This document shows positions 43,937-53,907 of a stretch of DNA of 64,000 nt, piece by piece. Source of the stretch: Phytophthora sp. 'mugwort' (taxonomy: Eukaryota; Oomycota; Peronosporomycetes; Peronosporales; Peronosporaceae); contig JAUCEF010000011.1 in the NCBI GenBank assembly GCA_033558025.1, positions 2,294,001 through 2,358,000 of the forward strand. Direction: 5' to 3'. A program made the translations under genes and the position numbers. Below the pieces are notes generated by a model. That model did no database searches. It was not told the DNA's origin and saw nothing but the letters and a program-made list of their open reading frames with translations. The number at the start of each line of letters is the position of its first letter. Position 1 is the first letter of the stretch.

Positions 43937-44361
43937 GCCCGCTAAGGTTGGAGAGGGCGAAAGCCACTCGGAGGTGCTCCGAAGAGATTAGAGCCGCATC
44001 CATTGCGAGCTCTACTTATCGCACCCAAAAGTGAAGATTTTCACCTTCCTTCCCTTCATAATGTTTTTTTCCTACAGCCTTAACGGCTTGGGGTAGACGG
44101 GTTTCGACTCTGCAGCAGGAACGAGCAGGTTGCTCCGAACATGTTCGATGAGCCCCCGCTCACATGTCGAACGCGGTCACGCGTTCGACCTGCTAGCTTG
44201 CGTTAACGACGCCAAGCTGCGCAAGGCATACATACCAAAGTGCCAGTCATCTTACGAACGGACTCGAACTGTGAGTCGTTCAGATGAGGAAACTCATTCC
44301 GGTCCATGTTGCTAGGACCCAGAGGTTCAGGTAGTAAACCCACGTAGGCGTGGATTGACAA

Positions 44362-44373
44362 CAAGTGCTACCA
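44362..44373 (-). other. Primer-binding site of Gypsy element 2
   Basis: Minus strand reads TGGTAGCACTTG two bases inside the 5' LTR. It matches the element 1 site at its first ten bases, so both families probably use the same tRNA primer. Confidence 0.65.
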
Positions 44374-44375
44374 AG

Positions 44376-44742
44376 TGTGTCGGGGCACACAACACCTTGC
44401 GCACAGGAAGTGTGACTTCCGGAGAGTATATACAAACTCTCAGTGAACGGCAGCTCACTAGTCCCTGGCCTGTGGGACTGTTACCAAAATTAGGTAGAAT
44501 TAAGACTGAATAAATTTATAGGTGACCCCTTTTAATGCGTCTACATACTAACTATTAGTCACCTATAAAGCAACCTAGATGTTATCCTATTGAGTAACTC
44601 TGATGTCTTTGTACCATATGTGTGGTACCTATCGGTGACGTCATTACCGTGACGTCATAGTGATGTTGGCTACATTACCTAGGGTACCTGGGTACACCTG
44701 CTCTGAAGAGTGACTTGGCACTCTTCATGTAACCCCGTTTCA
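44376..44742 (-). repeat. 5' LTR of Gypsy element 2
   Basis: About 367 bp, beginning TGTGTCGGGG and ending CCCGTTTCA on the plus strand (TG...CA ends), placed directly next to the primer site. No second copy occurs within the element. A diverged fragment of a related LTR lies at 52781-52834 in reverse orientation. Confidence 0.7.
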
Positions 44743-45092
44743 GATTGTCTGTTCAAAAAGAGCTCGAGAGGAAGCACGTCGTTTGTGGGGTGCTAGTACG
44801 TGCTAATCTTTTCGTACATGTTTTTATTAATGATAATAACTAATGGCATCGACTAGACCTCTTTGAACCGGAAGGGCCGCTCATGATCGATGCCAAAAGT
44901 GACATCAGATAAAATAACATTCATGACCAAAAAAGAACAAAATAACAAACTAGATAACAAATTTCGTAAAATACCATTATACAGTCTATAAGCAAATAAA
45001 AAACGTTGTGATGTACAGTACACAAAATTACAATTTTATAAGAAAAATGGATGGGACAGAGAAGTAAAATACGTCATTTGATTCATCGCACC
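44743..45092. other. Promoter region of the helicase gene
   Basis: 350 bp, AT-rich, between the Gypsy LTR and the PRP28/DDX23 start. No coding signal. The insertion of element 2 ends here, so its LTR lies only about 350 bp from a housekeeping gene. Confidence 0.35.
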
Positions 45093-47673
45093 ATGGCAGA
45101 CCATAGGAAGCGTCGGCGTTCTCGTTCGCGTTCGCGTTCCGCTAGTAAACGCCCTGCTGTGGAGCTGGATGAGGAGCAGCGCAAGGAAGCAGAGCGGGTC
45201 GCTGCTATCGCTAAACGTGCAGAAGAGCGCGCCGCCAAGCACTCAGCCGGTCGCACAGTGAAGAAGCAGGAAGAAACCGGGTCCAAGCCGAAAGATGCGG
45301 CCGTGGGCGAGCGGAAGGTGCCGCTGAAGATTGGAGAGGCTGCTGTCGCTGCAGAGGGGCCACCTGCCAAGCCCAAATTCCGCTCAAGGGCCCAGAGACA
45401 GAAGGATGCGCTCGAGAGACTCGAGCAGAAGCGGCAGGAGGTGAGAATTTGTATGAAAATTATTGTTTTACTGTTGTGTGTGTTCACATTTGCTGTGTGG
45501 CTAGGTGGAGAAACTGCGGAAGGAGACGGAGAATGCTCGTCGTCAGTTTCTGCAGCAACAACGGACCGAGAGAGAGCGGGAGCGAGAGCGTGGCCGAGGC
45601 TCGAGGTTTAATGGAGACCGTCGTCGTGATGATCGAACTGCGAACAGCTCGAAGGACAAACGGGATGATCGTCTTGGAGCAGCTGAGTCGTCGTCTTCTA
45701 AGGATGAGCACGAGTCGGCCCTATTGGATCCCAGTGAGGCAAAGGCGTTGCAAGCTTTGAAGGATCAGTACTTGGGGAAGACTGTCAAGAAGAAAAAAGT
45801 GGTCAAGGCGAGCGAAAAGTTTTCCAAAATTTTCCAGTTTGACTGGGAAGCGTCAGAGGATACGAGCACAGACTTGAATCCGCTGTATGCGCACCGGATG
45901 GATGTCAACTTGCTGTACGGGCGCGGTTATCGTGCTGGTGTGGACATGCGTGAGCAGCGCAAGAAGAATTCGTTCGTGGAGGAGCTGAGTCAGAAACGCC
46001 AGAAGGAGCAGCAGCTTGCGGATGAAACGGATGGCAGCTTGACCAGTGAGCAGATCACGGCTAGACAGCAAGATCGCGAGCGTGCTCTGCGCAGTATGCA
46101 CGCTCGCGAACGGGACCGCATGCAGGAGATGGCTTCACGCGAGGCAAAGACTATGGGCACGCATTGGTCGGAAAAGTCGCTATATGAGATGAAGGAGCGC
46201 GACTGGCGTATCTTCCGTGAGGACTTTGATATCACTCTCAAGGGTGGTCGCGCACCCCACCCGTTGCGCAAATGGGACGAAGCAGGGGAGATGCTGCCTG
46301 ACGCCGTATTCAAGGCCATTAAAGAGATGGGCTTTGAGCGACCGTCGCCTATTCAGATGCAGACGATCCCTATTGGATTGCAGAAGCGGGATATCATTGG
46401 TATTGCCGAGACTGGGTCAGGTAAGACTGCGGCCTTTGTCATCCCGATCATTGCCTACATCTACTCGCTGCCGGCGACAATGATTGCGCGAACTGGCGAG
46501 CAAGGTCCATTGGCTCTGGTCATGGCACCGACACGTGAATTGGCTTTGCAGATCGAACAGGAAGCCATTAAGCTTTGCAAGTACACGAGCGTGGGGATGC
46601 CTGAGAAGATGAACCCCATCAAGACGCTGTCTGTCGTCGGTGGTCAAAGCATTGAGGACCAGGGATTCCGTCTCCGTGAGGGTGTGGACATCATTATTGG
46701 TACTCCTGGTCGGCTGATGGACTGTTTGGAAAGCCATTATCTCGTGTTGAATCAGTGTAATTATGTGGTGTTGGATGAAGCTGATCGCATGATTGATATG
46801 GGTTTCGAGCCTCAAGTGGTGGCTGTGCTAGAGAACATGGGGTCACTTCTCAAGTCGGAGAACGAAGAGGAAATGGAGCAGCAACTTACGCTGGCGAACG
46901 GTGCTCAGCCCGGAGAAGAGTTACAGCACCGTCTTCGCGTCACTACCATGTTTAGTGCTACGATGCCAGTCGAGGTGGAGCGTCTGGCTAAGACGTTCTT
47001 GCGGCACCCGTCGATCGTCAAGATTGGTGATGAGGATTCTGGCAAGAATAAGCGCATCGACCAGCGTGTCGTGTACATGAATTCGGGCAAAAAGCGCTCC
47101 AAGCTGGTGGAAGTGCTGCGTGATATTCTAAGTGCCCAGTCGGTACCGATGCCGCGGTCTCGCAAGGAGAAGGTTGTCGACGGTGCCAAGATTATTGTGT
47201 TTGTTAACATTAAGAAGGAATGTGATTCCGTGGCCAAGTTTGTGTCAAACGAAGGTTTCCGTTGCACAATTTTGCACGGTGGCAAAACGCAAGACCAGCG
47301 TGAGGAAAGCCTCAAGATGTTCCGTGAAGGCTATTGTGATATTCTCGTAGCCACCGACGTGGCTGGACGCGGTCTTGATATCCCGGACGTGACACATGTC
47401 GTGAACTTCGACCTGCCGTCCAAGATCCAGAACTACTCGCACCGAATCGGTCGTACTGGTCGTGCGGGCAAGGACGGTGTCGCTATCTCGTTCCTCACGG
47501 ACGATGACGAAGAAATCATGTACGACCTCAAGCAATATCTCGTGTCCACAGAGATGCCCGTGCCGAATGAGCTCGCGAACCATCCGTCTGCAAAGGCTGC
47601 TCCTGGTGTTCGTGACGAGAAGGGCAACGTAATTGCACGCTCCAAGCGCGACACTGTCATCTACGCCAAGTAA
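45093..47673 (+). CDS. DDX23: DEAD-box RNA helicase PRP28/DDX23
   Basis: Two exons, 45093-45440 and 45505-47673 (64-bp intron, phase 0), give 838 residues. An RS-rich start (RRSRSRSRSASKRP) and charged coiled-coil regions precede the family-specific segment FQFDWEASEDTSTDLNPLY, seen in DDX23 proteins. All helicase motifs are present: AETGSGKT, PTRELALQ, GTPGRL, DEAD, SAT, HGGKTQDQRE, TDVAGRGLDIPDV and HRIGRTGRAG. The enzyme drives exchange of U1 for U6 at the 5' splice site during spliceosome activation, in the nucleus. It converges with the porin gene (188 bp between stops). Confidence 0.95.
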
Positions 47674-47860
47674 CGTCAGCAAAACACCTAGCCAAATCCA
47701 GACACATACACGTGAGCTTGTCTATGCTATTCAGGTTGTGTGTTAATGCTTTTGATTCCTTCTGTTGGTAGCAGTCTCTGTCCTAGCAGCTTCGTGTTGA
47801 GAGCACCCCCTTTTTATATACTACATGTAGTCGTGCTGGGGTAACTGACCTGACTTACCT

Positions 47861-48851
47861 TTAGCTGATCTCTATGGACACGCCCAGATGGTGCGAGTCG
47901 CTATCGTAGTGCCGCAAGTCCATCTGTGCCGACACGCGCGTCTTGAGGTTCTTGGACGTGCGCCATTCAAAGGCTCCAATAAAGATACCGTCCGAGCCAA
48001 TCGAACTCGAGACGGCCTCTGTCTCACTCAGCGCGTACTTGCTTAACAATCTCAGCGACCGCTTGTCTTTCCTTCGGTCGAACACGAATCTTGAGCTCAC
48101 CATGAGCTCCGGCAAGACCGTCTGCGTCAAGTCTAGCTTCACCATCCGTCCCCCGTCACTCCTGTACCAACACAAAAGCGTCCATTAGTATGAAAATATA
48201 TCTCATGTCTAGTACACTAGAAACTACTTCAATCCATTACACTTGTAGCAGAGCAAGCAGGTCTTCATGCGTATAGCTTGCAGCCATATTGAGCGTAGTA
48301 AACCTCCCGAGTCGGTCACTATGGTCCAGTCCAACGTCATATGCTCCAATCACTCCCATCGCCAGCTTGCCCGTCTTGCCGCCAAGCGTGGCCTGCAGCG
48401 TCGGTCCATTAACTGCGTCAATCTTAGCGCCGGCGAAGAAGGTCTGTGTCTTGTAGTCGGCCCCAATTCGAGCAAACGAGGCGGGCGCCTTCTCCGTGGT
48501 GGACTCCTGGGCCTCCAGTGTGAAGCGCAGACTGTTGCTGGCCTGAAGATGCGCCTGTAGCGCCAGATGACGCGACGAACTCACGCGCAGACTGGAGGTG
48601 ATGACGGAGTTTAGCTGAGTCTCGCACACAAGCGCCGACTCGACGCTGCGCTTGACGGCGGCCTTGAAGAATGAGGCGAGCACGCAGGTCTGCAGGCCGA
48701 TGGCCATGCCGCTTGGCGTGATCGTGTTGATCTCCAGCGCATGACGTGAGTGTGTGCTGGGCTCCAGGGGCTCGTTCAGCCGCGTGTTCTCGTCCAGGAA
48801 GTCAGCGTACAAGCTACTGCTGAGCCCCGCGGTAGCGCGTCGGCCCGCCAT
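47861..48851 (-). CDS. Mitochondrial porin (VDAC/Porin_3 family)
   Basis: Two exons, 48851-48241 and 48161-47861, joined as GT/GTAATG ... TACAG/G in matching phase, give 303 residues; an upstream ATG at 48872 would add seven. The protein is a series of amphipathic beta strands with alternating polar and hydrophobic residues. Landmarks fit eukaryotic porin: an N-terminal helix region (SLYADFLDENTRL), INTITPSGMAIGL, FARIGADYKTQTFFAGAKI, and a C-terminal strand ending LGVSIEIS that resembles the outer-membrane sorting signal. It would form the voltage-dependent anion channel for metabolites in the mitochondrial outer membrane. It is diverged, so Tom40 is a weaker alternative. Confidence 0.75.
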
Positions 48852-49229
48852 GATTGACGAGAGGCGGAGCAACGGTGTCTGGGAGAAAGGAGACTACAGG
48901 CTGCTACCACCGGCAACGTACATAGTGTACGCTGTTTAGGACGGAAAAGGTGATGATTTGTGGATAATGCTGAGAAGATGAGAGAAGATTGGTGGATAAT
49001 ACGACAGGAAAAAAATACTACCACTGTAGTACATGCAATAGTCGTACGACCGCTTGTACTAATATATGTAATAGTAGCCATCTTGTACGCCACTTCATTA
49101 CCATTTTCACTCTACAAACACTTGTTTGCTATACAAACCATGTCAGGTTGGCGAGTGGGGCGGCAAAGGCATTTCTGTTGTCTGCTCGTCATGGGGACCG
49201 CCGGATGCCTCCCACGGCTCGCGATGTGG
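48852..49229. other. Intergenic DNA, promoter of porin gene
   Basis: 378 bp between the porin start and the stop of the SWIM gene, both on the minus strand. No gene or repeat recognised. Confidence 0.4.
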
Positions 49230-52124
49230 TCAAGTAGCTTCTGATGAACTGCTACTGTCGGTTGCTTGCAGCTCTGTCTGCTCATCCGCCGATACTTCGT
49301 TGTGATCTTCATCTTGCTCCGGCTCAGCCCCAGACGCCTCAATCTTGTCAGCATTCTGGACTTCCGTTGGTCGACTTGCAGTCGTGCTATTTTCCGTCCC
49401 GACATCCTCCGACGCCGCTGCTTTGCCTTCATATCTGCGTTCATTCTGCTGGGCATTGCCATCCTTCTCTTCTTCCTCGGACTCGTCTTGCAGATCAATG
49501 ACCCCCGTTGGCGGTGGTCGGGCCGCCGAATAATTGGCCTTCCGCGCTTGCTGCATGTTCCTTGCTGCGCTGTCTGCTGGTAAATGCATCGTATCTGCCA
49601 CTATCGGAGCACCGTTACGCGGCACAAAGGTTCTTTTAGGGTCTGGCTCGACCCAATTGGGCTTATGCGCTGCTGCACTTATAAAGCATCCAGTATGACT
49701 CCTGAGCTGAGCCACAGACGCGGAATTCAAGTTGAACGGACGCACATTTAAAGTGGATTCCACGAGCTTGTAGAACCGTAATGCTCGGTTAAACTCTTGC
49801 GGCTCCATCTGCATCATACGGTAGCTGATGCGCTTCCCCACTTCCTGCGCCGTGACATATTTCTGCCACGCTCCCGGCGGAGGAACCACGTTGCTGTAGT
49901 CGTGACCTGCGTCCATGTCTCCGTGAATTTCATCCGCCGTTGAATTGCTACCAGGCGGTGGATCAAAAAAGTGTTTGGCCCTAGCAACCACCCAACGAGG
50001 CTCGAGATTCTCCATCGGAATGATGGTACTGCAGCGGACGATGCGTCGAATGTAGAACACGTGTCGGCACGGCAAGCGATGATTGACCATGAAAGCACAC
50101 GAACACTGCCATCCACGATCAGCTTCGACACAAAACTCCTTTAAAGGCTCGTCACAGAAAATTTCATTTAGCGCCACGGCGGATACAAAAAACGATCCAC
50201 GCGTGGGCTCAAAAAACTGATACGCCCCTCGCGATATGGCATAGCGGTACTGTGGGAATACCAGGCTGCTTGCGGCGGGACTCACAGTGGCAGCCAGTAG
50301 TCGCATTTCAGCATCGTATTCCTCGCCTCCAGAATCACTTCGAGTCGCTATAGTATTCGAGTTGCTCAGTTCGGTATTCAAGTCACGAATGAACGCACGC
50401 TCCACCACAGTTTGGTAATAACGGATTGCTGCTACCGTCTCATCCAGTGTCATCTCTTCGTTAGCACCTGCAAAGATCTCTTTCCACGTGGAAGCAAACG
50501 GACCATCGTTTTCCGACATGCTAAAGGTAGTCACGCCTTCGCGAGCGAACGTCGTCCAGCGATCACGACACGAATCCCACTTGTCAAGAAAATAGCGGAA
50601 GAACGAGTGTTGTTTCGAGCCTAGCACGTCGGCCATTACAGCGATATTTGCGCCGTAGATGAGCGAAGTAGGGGCGTAAACCAACAACTGAGCGATGCCT
50701 GTGAGACGGTCTCGGTGCCACGACGTCAAGTCCTTTCCGTGCTCTGCAATCGCCTTGTGGAGCGCACGCACCACGTGAAACTGAGAGTACAGCACACGAG
50801 CTCCAGGGAAGCTAGCTCGCAGCTCGTCTACTTCAGGCGAGTCTTCACTTGGAACAATCAGGGCACGAATTCGAGTATACCGGGCATTGTGCGCCTTGAA
50901 CTGGTCGAGTGCGGCACGGAGCGTTTCGGATCGGTCGCTTTCCACGATAGCGTGCTGCACATACTGCCAGTTGCCGAGTACGTCATGTGCCATTAGTGAG
51001 AAAACTCTGTAACTCGAGTCGGATGCATTTCCCTTTAAAGACGACATGACATGTACACGCAACACTTCTGGGAAAGCCTCAAAGACCTTACGCATGTGTT
51101 TTGTTTGAAGCGTAATGCTTGACAAGATTTTCTGTGCTTCCCATAACATTTTAGGTTCAAGTTAGTCCTTGCGATCATCTCCAGCTCCCTCTCAAATAGA
51201 ATAAAACAGCACAACCTCATCATCGACGAATATTTTGGCTGCATTGCCGTCCAGCGCGGCGAACTCGTTGACGTACAATGCGAGACGTTCCTCTACCGAT
51301 TGAAGGACATCCTGTTGGCTAGAACGCACACGTCTCACGCGCTGCAGAAAGGCACGCACGTCTGTCATCGTAGGCACTTGTGTCACTTCCGGATTCCCTT
51401 GTCTTGTTGGTTGGTTGCCAATGACTTGAACCTCATCGGGTCTAGGAGATTGCAGAGTATGGCCCACACGTCGTCGCTTAATAGCCTGTGTCTGGCCTGG
51501 AGAGACCGATTGCGCTTGTCCAGTCGAACCTGAAGCTGTGAGAGGAGCTGCAGGTATGGCCATAGCATTCCCACCAAGTGGATGATTATGCAGAAGGCTG
51601 CATTTGGTCACGCGGATGCGGTAGTTTCCATCCTGCTCTAGCTGCAGCGTCGCGTTCACCTGCTCCCACACAGCCAGTTAACTTCCTCTCCATTATAGCA
51701 CCACTCAGTATTAAGGACATACCCTGGCTTTACACTCGGTCGGTTGCTCTCCATTCCAGAGTGCATGAGCTCGTCCCGCATCCCCTCGGCGTTTATAGGG
51801 GCACTGCAGTATCCTCGTGTAGTCCAGAAAGCTTTCCGGTAGCAGCGGACTCGGCAGCGGTCGGCCAGAGTTTGCAATTGATACTAGCACCTGGTTACGG
51901 GTCTTGACGGACGTCGCACTGCGACGGCTGAAGGTCTGTGCGAGGCAAACGAAACATTAGTCCAGTGCTTTTCATGATATCAGAGCCAGCACATCACAGA
52001 GACGGACCTGGTGAGTGCGCTGTTGGTACTCTTCCATGAACGCGAAGAAATCGTCCCAAGAACTGAAGTCACAGCGCTCCATGGGCGGCGCCTGCCACTG
52101 CGGACCCTCGGTCGCGGTCGCCAT
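49230..52124 (-). CDS. FAR1/Mutator-derived SWIM-finger protein, intact frame
   Basis: Four exons, 52124-52008, 51935-51723, 51659-51216 and 51131-49230, all in phase 0, give 891 residues without a stop. N-terminal FAR1-type region: SSWDDFFAFMEEYQQRTHQ, then after two introns CKARVNATLQL and VTKCSLLHNHPLGG. The middle is a Mutator-type transposase fold (ITLQTKHMRKVFEAFPEVL, YRVFSLMAHDVLGNWQYVQHA, FHVVRAL). A SWIM zinc finger follows (CSCAFMVNHRLPCRH), then a long acidic, Ser-rich tail. In active relatives the catalytic acids sit in DATH, DKD and NRLE-type motifs; the matching places here read RVHVMSS, VPSED and GPFAST, so all three seem lost. An intact spliced gene without catalytic residues suggests domestication into a DNA-binding regulator, as with FHY3/FAR1 in plants. 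Confidence 0.8.
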
Positions 52125-52261
52125 CACCAGCGCTTGCCAAGTCTTGACAAGGGGACTGGCTCCACTTTGCTGTCCTGGTGGTCACTTTCGATGGCCTAAA
52201 AGTTAGAAAATGTTAAATGCTGAGACTTAAAATTTGAGATCTGATCAGCTACTGCTAGTAT

Positions 52262-52690
52262 TTGGTTGTCAAACGTGCCTTGCGGGAGGTGCTACCGTAT
52301 CAACAGAGCGGCTGTCGCTATCTGCAGCGCTGCATCGATACACTCTCGATGATGGCCTACGTACTACGGTACTGGTCCAGAAGACACCCACGTATCGTGG
52401 TTCCTTACGAAGAGGATCTCAAGTATCGTATCCCCTATGAGGCACATCATACCCCACTAGGCGGTCATCTTGGTCGAGAAAAGACCTACAGCTCGGTGAC
52501 CTCCCACTACTGGTGGCCGAAGCTTTACAAGTGGGTCAGTGCGTATGTACGCACGTGTGATACGTGTTAACGGGTTAAAACCTCGTCACACTCGGCTGCG
52601 CCATTAACCAGCTTGCCTGTACCCACGAGGCGTTGACAAATCGATGAGTATGGACTTTGTGTTCGGTCTGCCACGAGATGCGGCGGGGGG
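52262..52690 (+). pseudogene. Integrase fragment of Gypsy family 1
   Basis: Plus-strand remnant nearly identical to the element 1 integrase finger (HLGREKTYSSVTSHYWWPK and YVRTCDTC, then a stop), followed by the start of the core (MDFVFGLPRDA). The sequence then jumps straight into LTR sequence at about 52691, so everything between the integrase core and mid-LTR has been deleted. Confidence 0.85.
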
Positions 52691-52779
52691 GGAGACCTTA
52701 GGGGTTAGGATAACCACAGCTAAGACTCGGGGAGTCATACATCTTCCTCTGACGGACTACGCTACGTAGCCCCGCTGCA
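52691..52779 (+). repeat. Family 1 LTR fragment
   Basis: About 89 bp matching the reverse complement of the first part of the element 1 LTR (GGAGACCTTAGGGGTTAGGA ... CCCCGCTGCA), ending exactly at the LTR terminus. It has the same orientation as the adjoining integrase fragment, as expected for a 3' LTR. Confidence 0.8.
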
Positions 52780-52780
52780 G

Positions 52781-52834
52781 TTTGTAAACTCTCAGGAAGT
52801 TACACTTCCTGTGCGCAAGGTTATGTGCGCCACG
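52781..52834 (+). repeat. LTR fragment related to family 2
   Basis: TTTGTAAACTCTCAGGAAGT and ACACTTCCTGTGCGCAAGG match, with changes, the reverse complement of the beginning of the element 2 LTR (CCTTGCGCACAGGAAGTGTG). Family 1 sequence abuts it directly, suggesting that a family 1 copy inserted into, or recombined with, a family-2-like LTR. Confidence 0.6.
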
Positions 52835-52962
52835 TCACAGATTCTAATGCGCACGGCGCTAGCGGGGCTTTGTAAAGGCCTTTTTCACTCGTGGACACCA
52901 TCTCTCGAGAAGGAAATACCGTATCGCTTTTGTCCTAAGCAAACGTCGATGTCCACATTTTG

Positions 52963-53447
52963 GGTAACGTAAACGACCAGTTTAAGTCAGTTGGAACGGT
53001 TTAAGACAGTCTGCTTTGAACCCGCACGATTTAATGAACAATCCTATCTGAAATCTGTGAAGGGTGTCACAACGAATGGTAGGGACAATTTAGCCAACCG
53101 CTTGGTTATAGACTCGTTAATTTAGTGCCTCTTGAAATATAACTTATATAAGGAAATATCGGAGTTAAGCGGAAGTGTGAAATTATCTGTTTTATACACG
53201 GAGTAATACTGAAAGCAAGTCAAACTAATGGCTTAAACCAATTTTCTGGCAAAATCGGAACCTATACTTTGCTCGATTGGAACGCACTCAAACCAAGCCT
53301 ATTAAAAACAGGAAAAACACGTGAAATTCCTTCAACGCCACAAATACCCCCTATGCAATTAAAACTCTCACAATCAATCTGTGAGGAAAGTTTTGGTTGC
53401 CCAAAGTGGACCTTGTGTGATCCTGACTTAAACTGGTCGTTTTTACC
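52963..53447. repeat. MITE of 485 bp with terminal inverted repeats
   Basis: The left end starts GGTAACG and contains ACGACCAGTTTAAGTCAG (52973-52990); the right end is its reverse complement CTGACTTAAACTGGTCGT (53423-53440), closing with TTTTTACC. The arms match over about 25 bp except for a 3-base insertion. The same four bases, TTTG, flank both ends (52959-52962 and 53448-53451), consistent with a target duplication. No transposase is encoded inside, so this is a non-autonomous element. Confidence 0.65.
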
Positions 53448-53566
53448 TTTGGATTAAAGTGTTTGCACACAAAACGACAGGCATTATCTCCGAATTAGTA
53501 GCTGAAACCTACGATTTATTAAATGTTAATATTGTAAAAAGTACAAGTTTTTTCATTAAATATTCA

Positions 53567-53638
53567 TGGACACGACGGAATCGAACCTGTGTTCATCCGC
53601 ATAAAACGCGGTGCTCTTGCCATGTGAGCTACGTGTCC
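53567..53638 (-). tRNA. tRNA-Lys(UUU)-like gene, possibly a pseudogene
   Basis: The minus strand folds as a cloverleaf of 72 nt: acceptor stem GGACACG/CGTGTCC (7 perfect pairs), D stem GCTC/GAGC, anticodon stem CCGC/GCGG with loop GTTTTAT, so anticodon UUU at 53605-53603. It has A-box-like TAGCTCACATGG and a perfect B box GGTTCGATTCC. Defects: the T stem ACAGG pairs with only four bases (CCGT), as if one base were lost, the outer anticodon pair is A-A, and position 32 is G. A run of five T's for RNA polymerase III termination lies about 30 bases downstream. It could be a decaying tRNA or a SINE head. Confidence 0.55.
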
Positions 53639-53907
53639 AAACACGCTTGGTAACCTCTAAATTGAACCAACTTCGTGCCAGGCTTTATTTTATGCATTGT
53701 TAATCTTTATCAGAACTGTCACTACTGACGAACTCGTCGCCTGTATCGACTGCCTCGTCTGTGGCGCCAAGGTCCGCAAGTCGATCAAACACACCAGTAA
53801 TCGCTTCGCTTCTTTCTCGTGTGCGATACCGCTATCTCGAGTGTCACCAATCAGCTTAGCAAAACCGCTCACGATAGTCGCTGTGCTAAGGCTCGACCGT
53901 GATTCAG

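Larger units (their letters stand above)
39674..44742 (-). mobile_element. Ty3/Gypsy element 2, 3' end missing
   Basis: Minus-strand element with its 5' LTR at the right (44376-44742), a primer site, gag, protease, reverse transcriptase, RNase H and integrase. The similarity stops near 39675 inside the integrase C-terminal part (after PFYLNGLHHPQL). I find no chromodomain and no partner LTR to the left, so the 3' end has been lost. The proteins are clearly related to element 1, but the LTRs differ, so it is a sister family. Frames are interrupted at several places. Confidence 0.88.

Noticed and set aside
45083..45487. 134-codon minus-strand frame
   Set aside because: Opposite the first exon of the PRP28/DDX23 gene; Ser/Arg-rich only because of the RS region.
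51192..51671. Separate small gene in front of the SWIM-finger gene
   Set aside because: An 84-bp phase-0 intron (51215-51132) joins it to the long exon and completes a FAR1/Mutator layout, so it is one gene.
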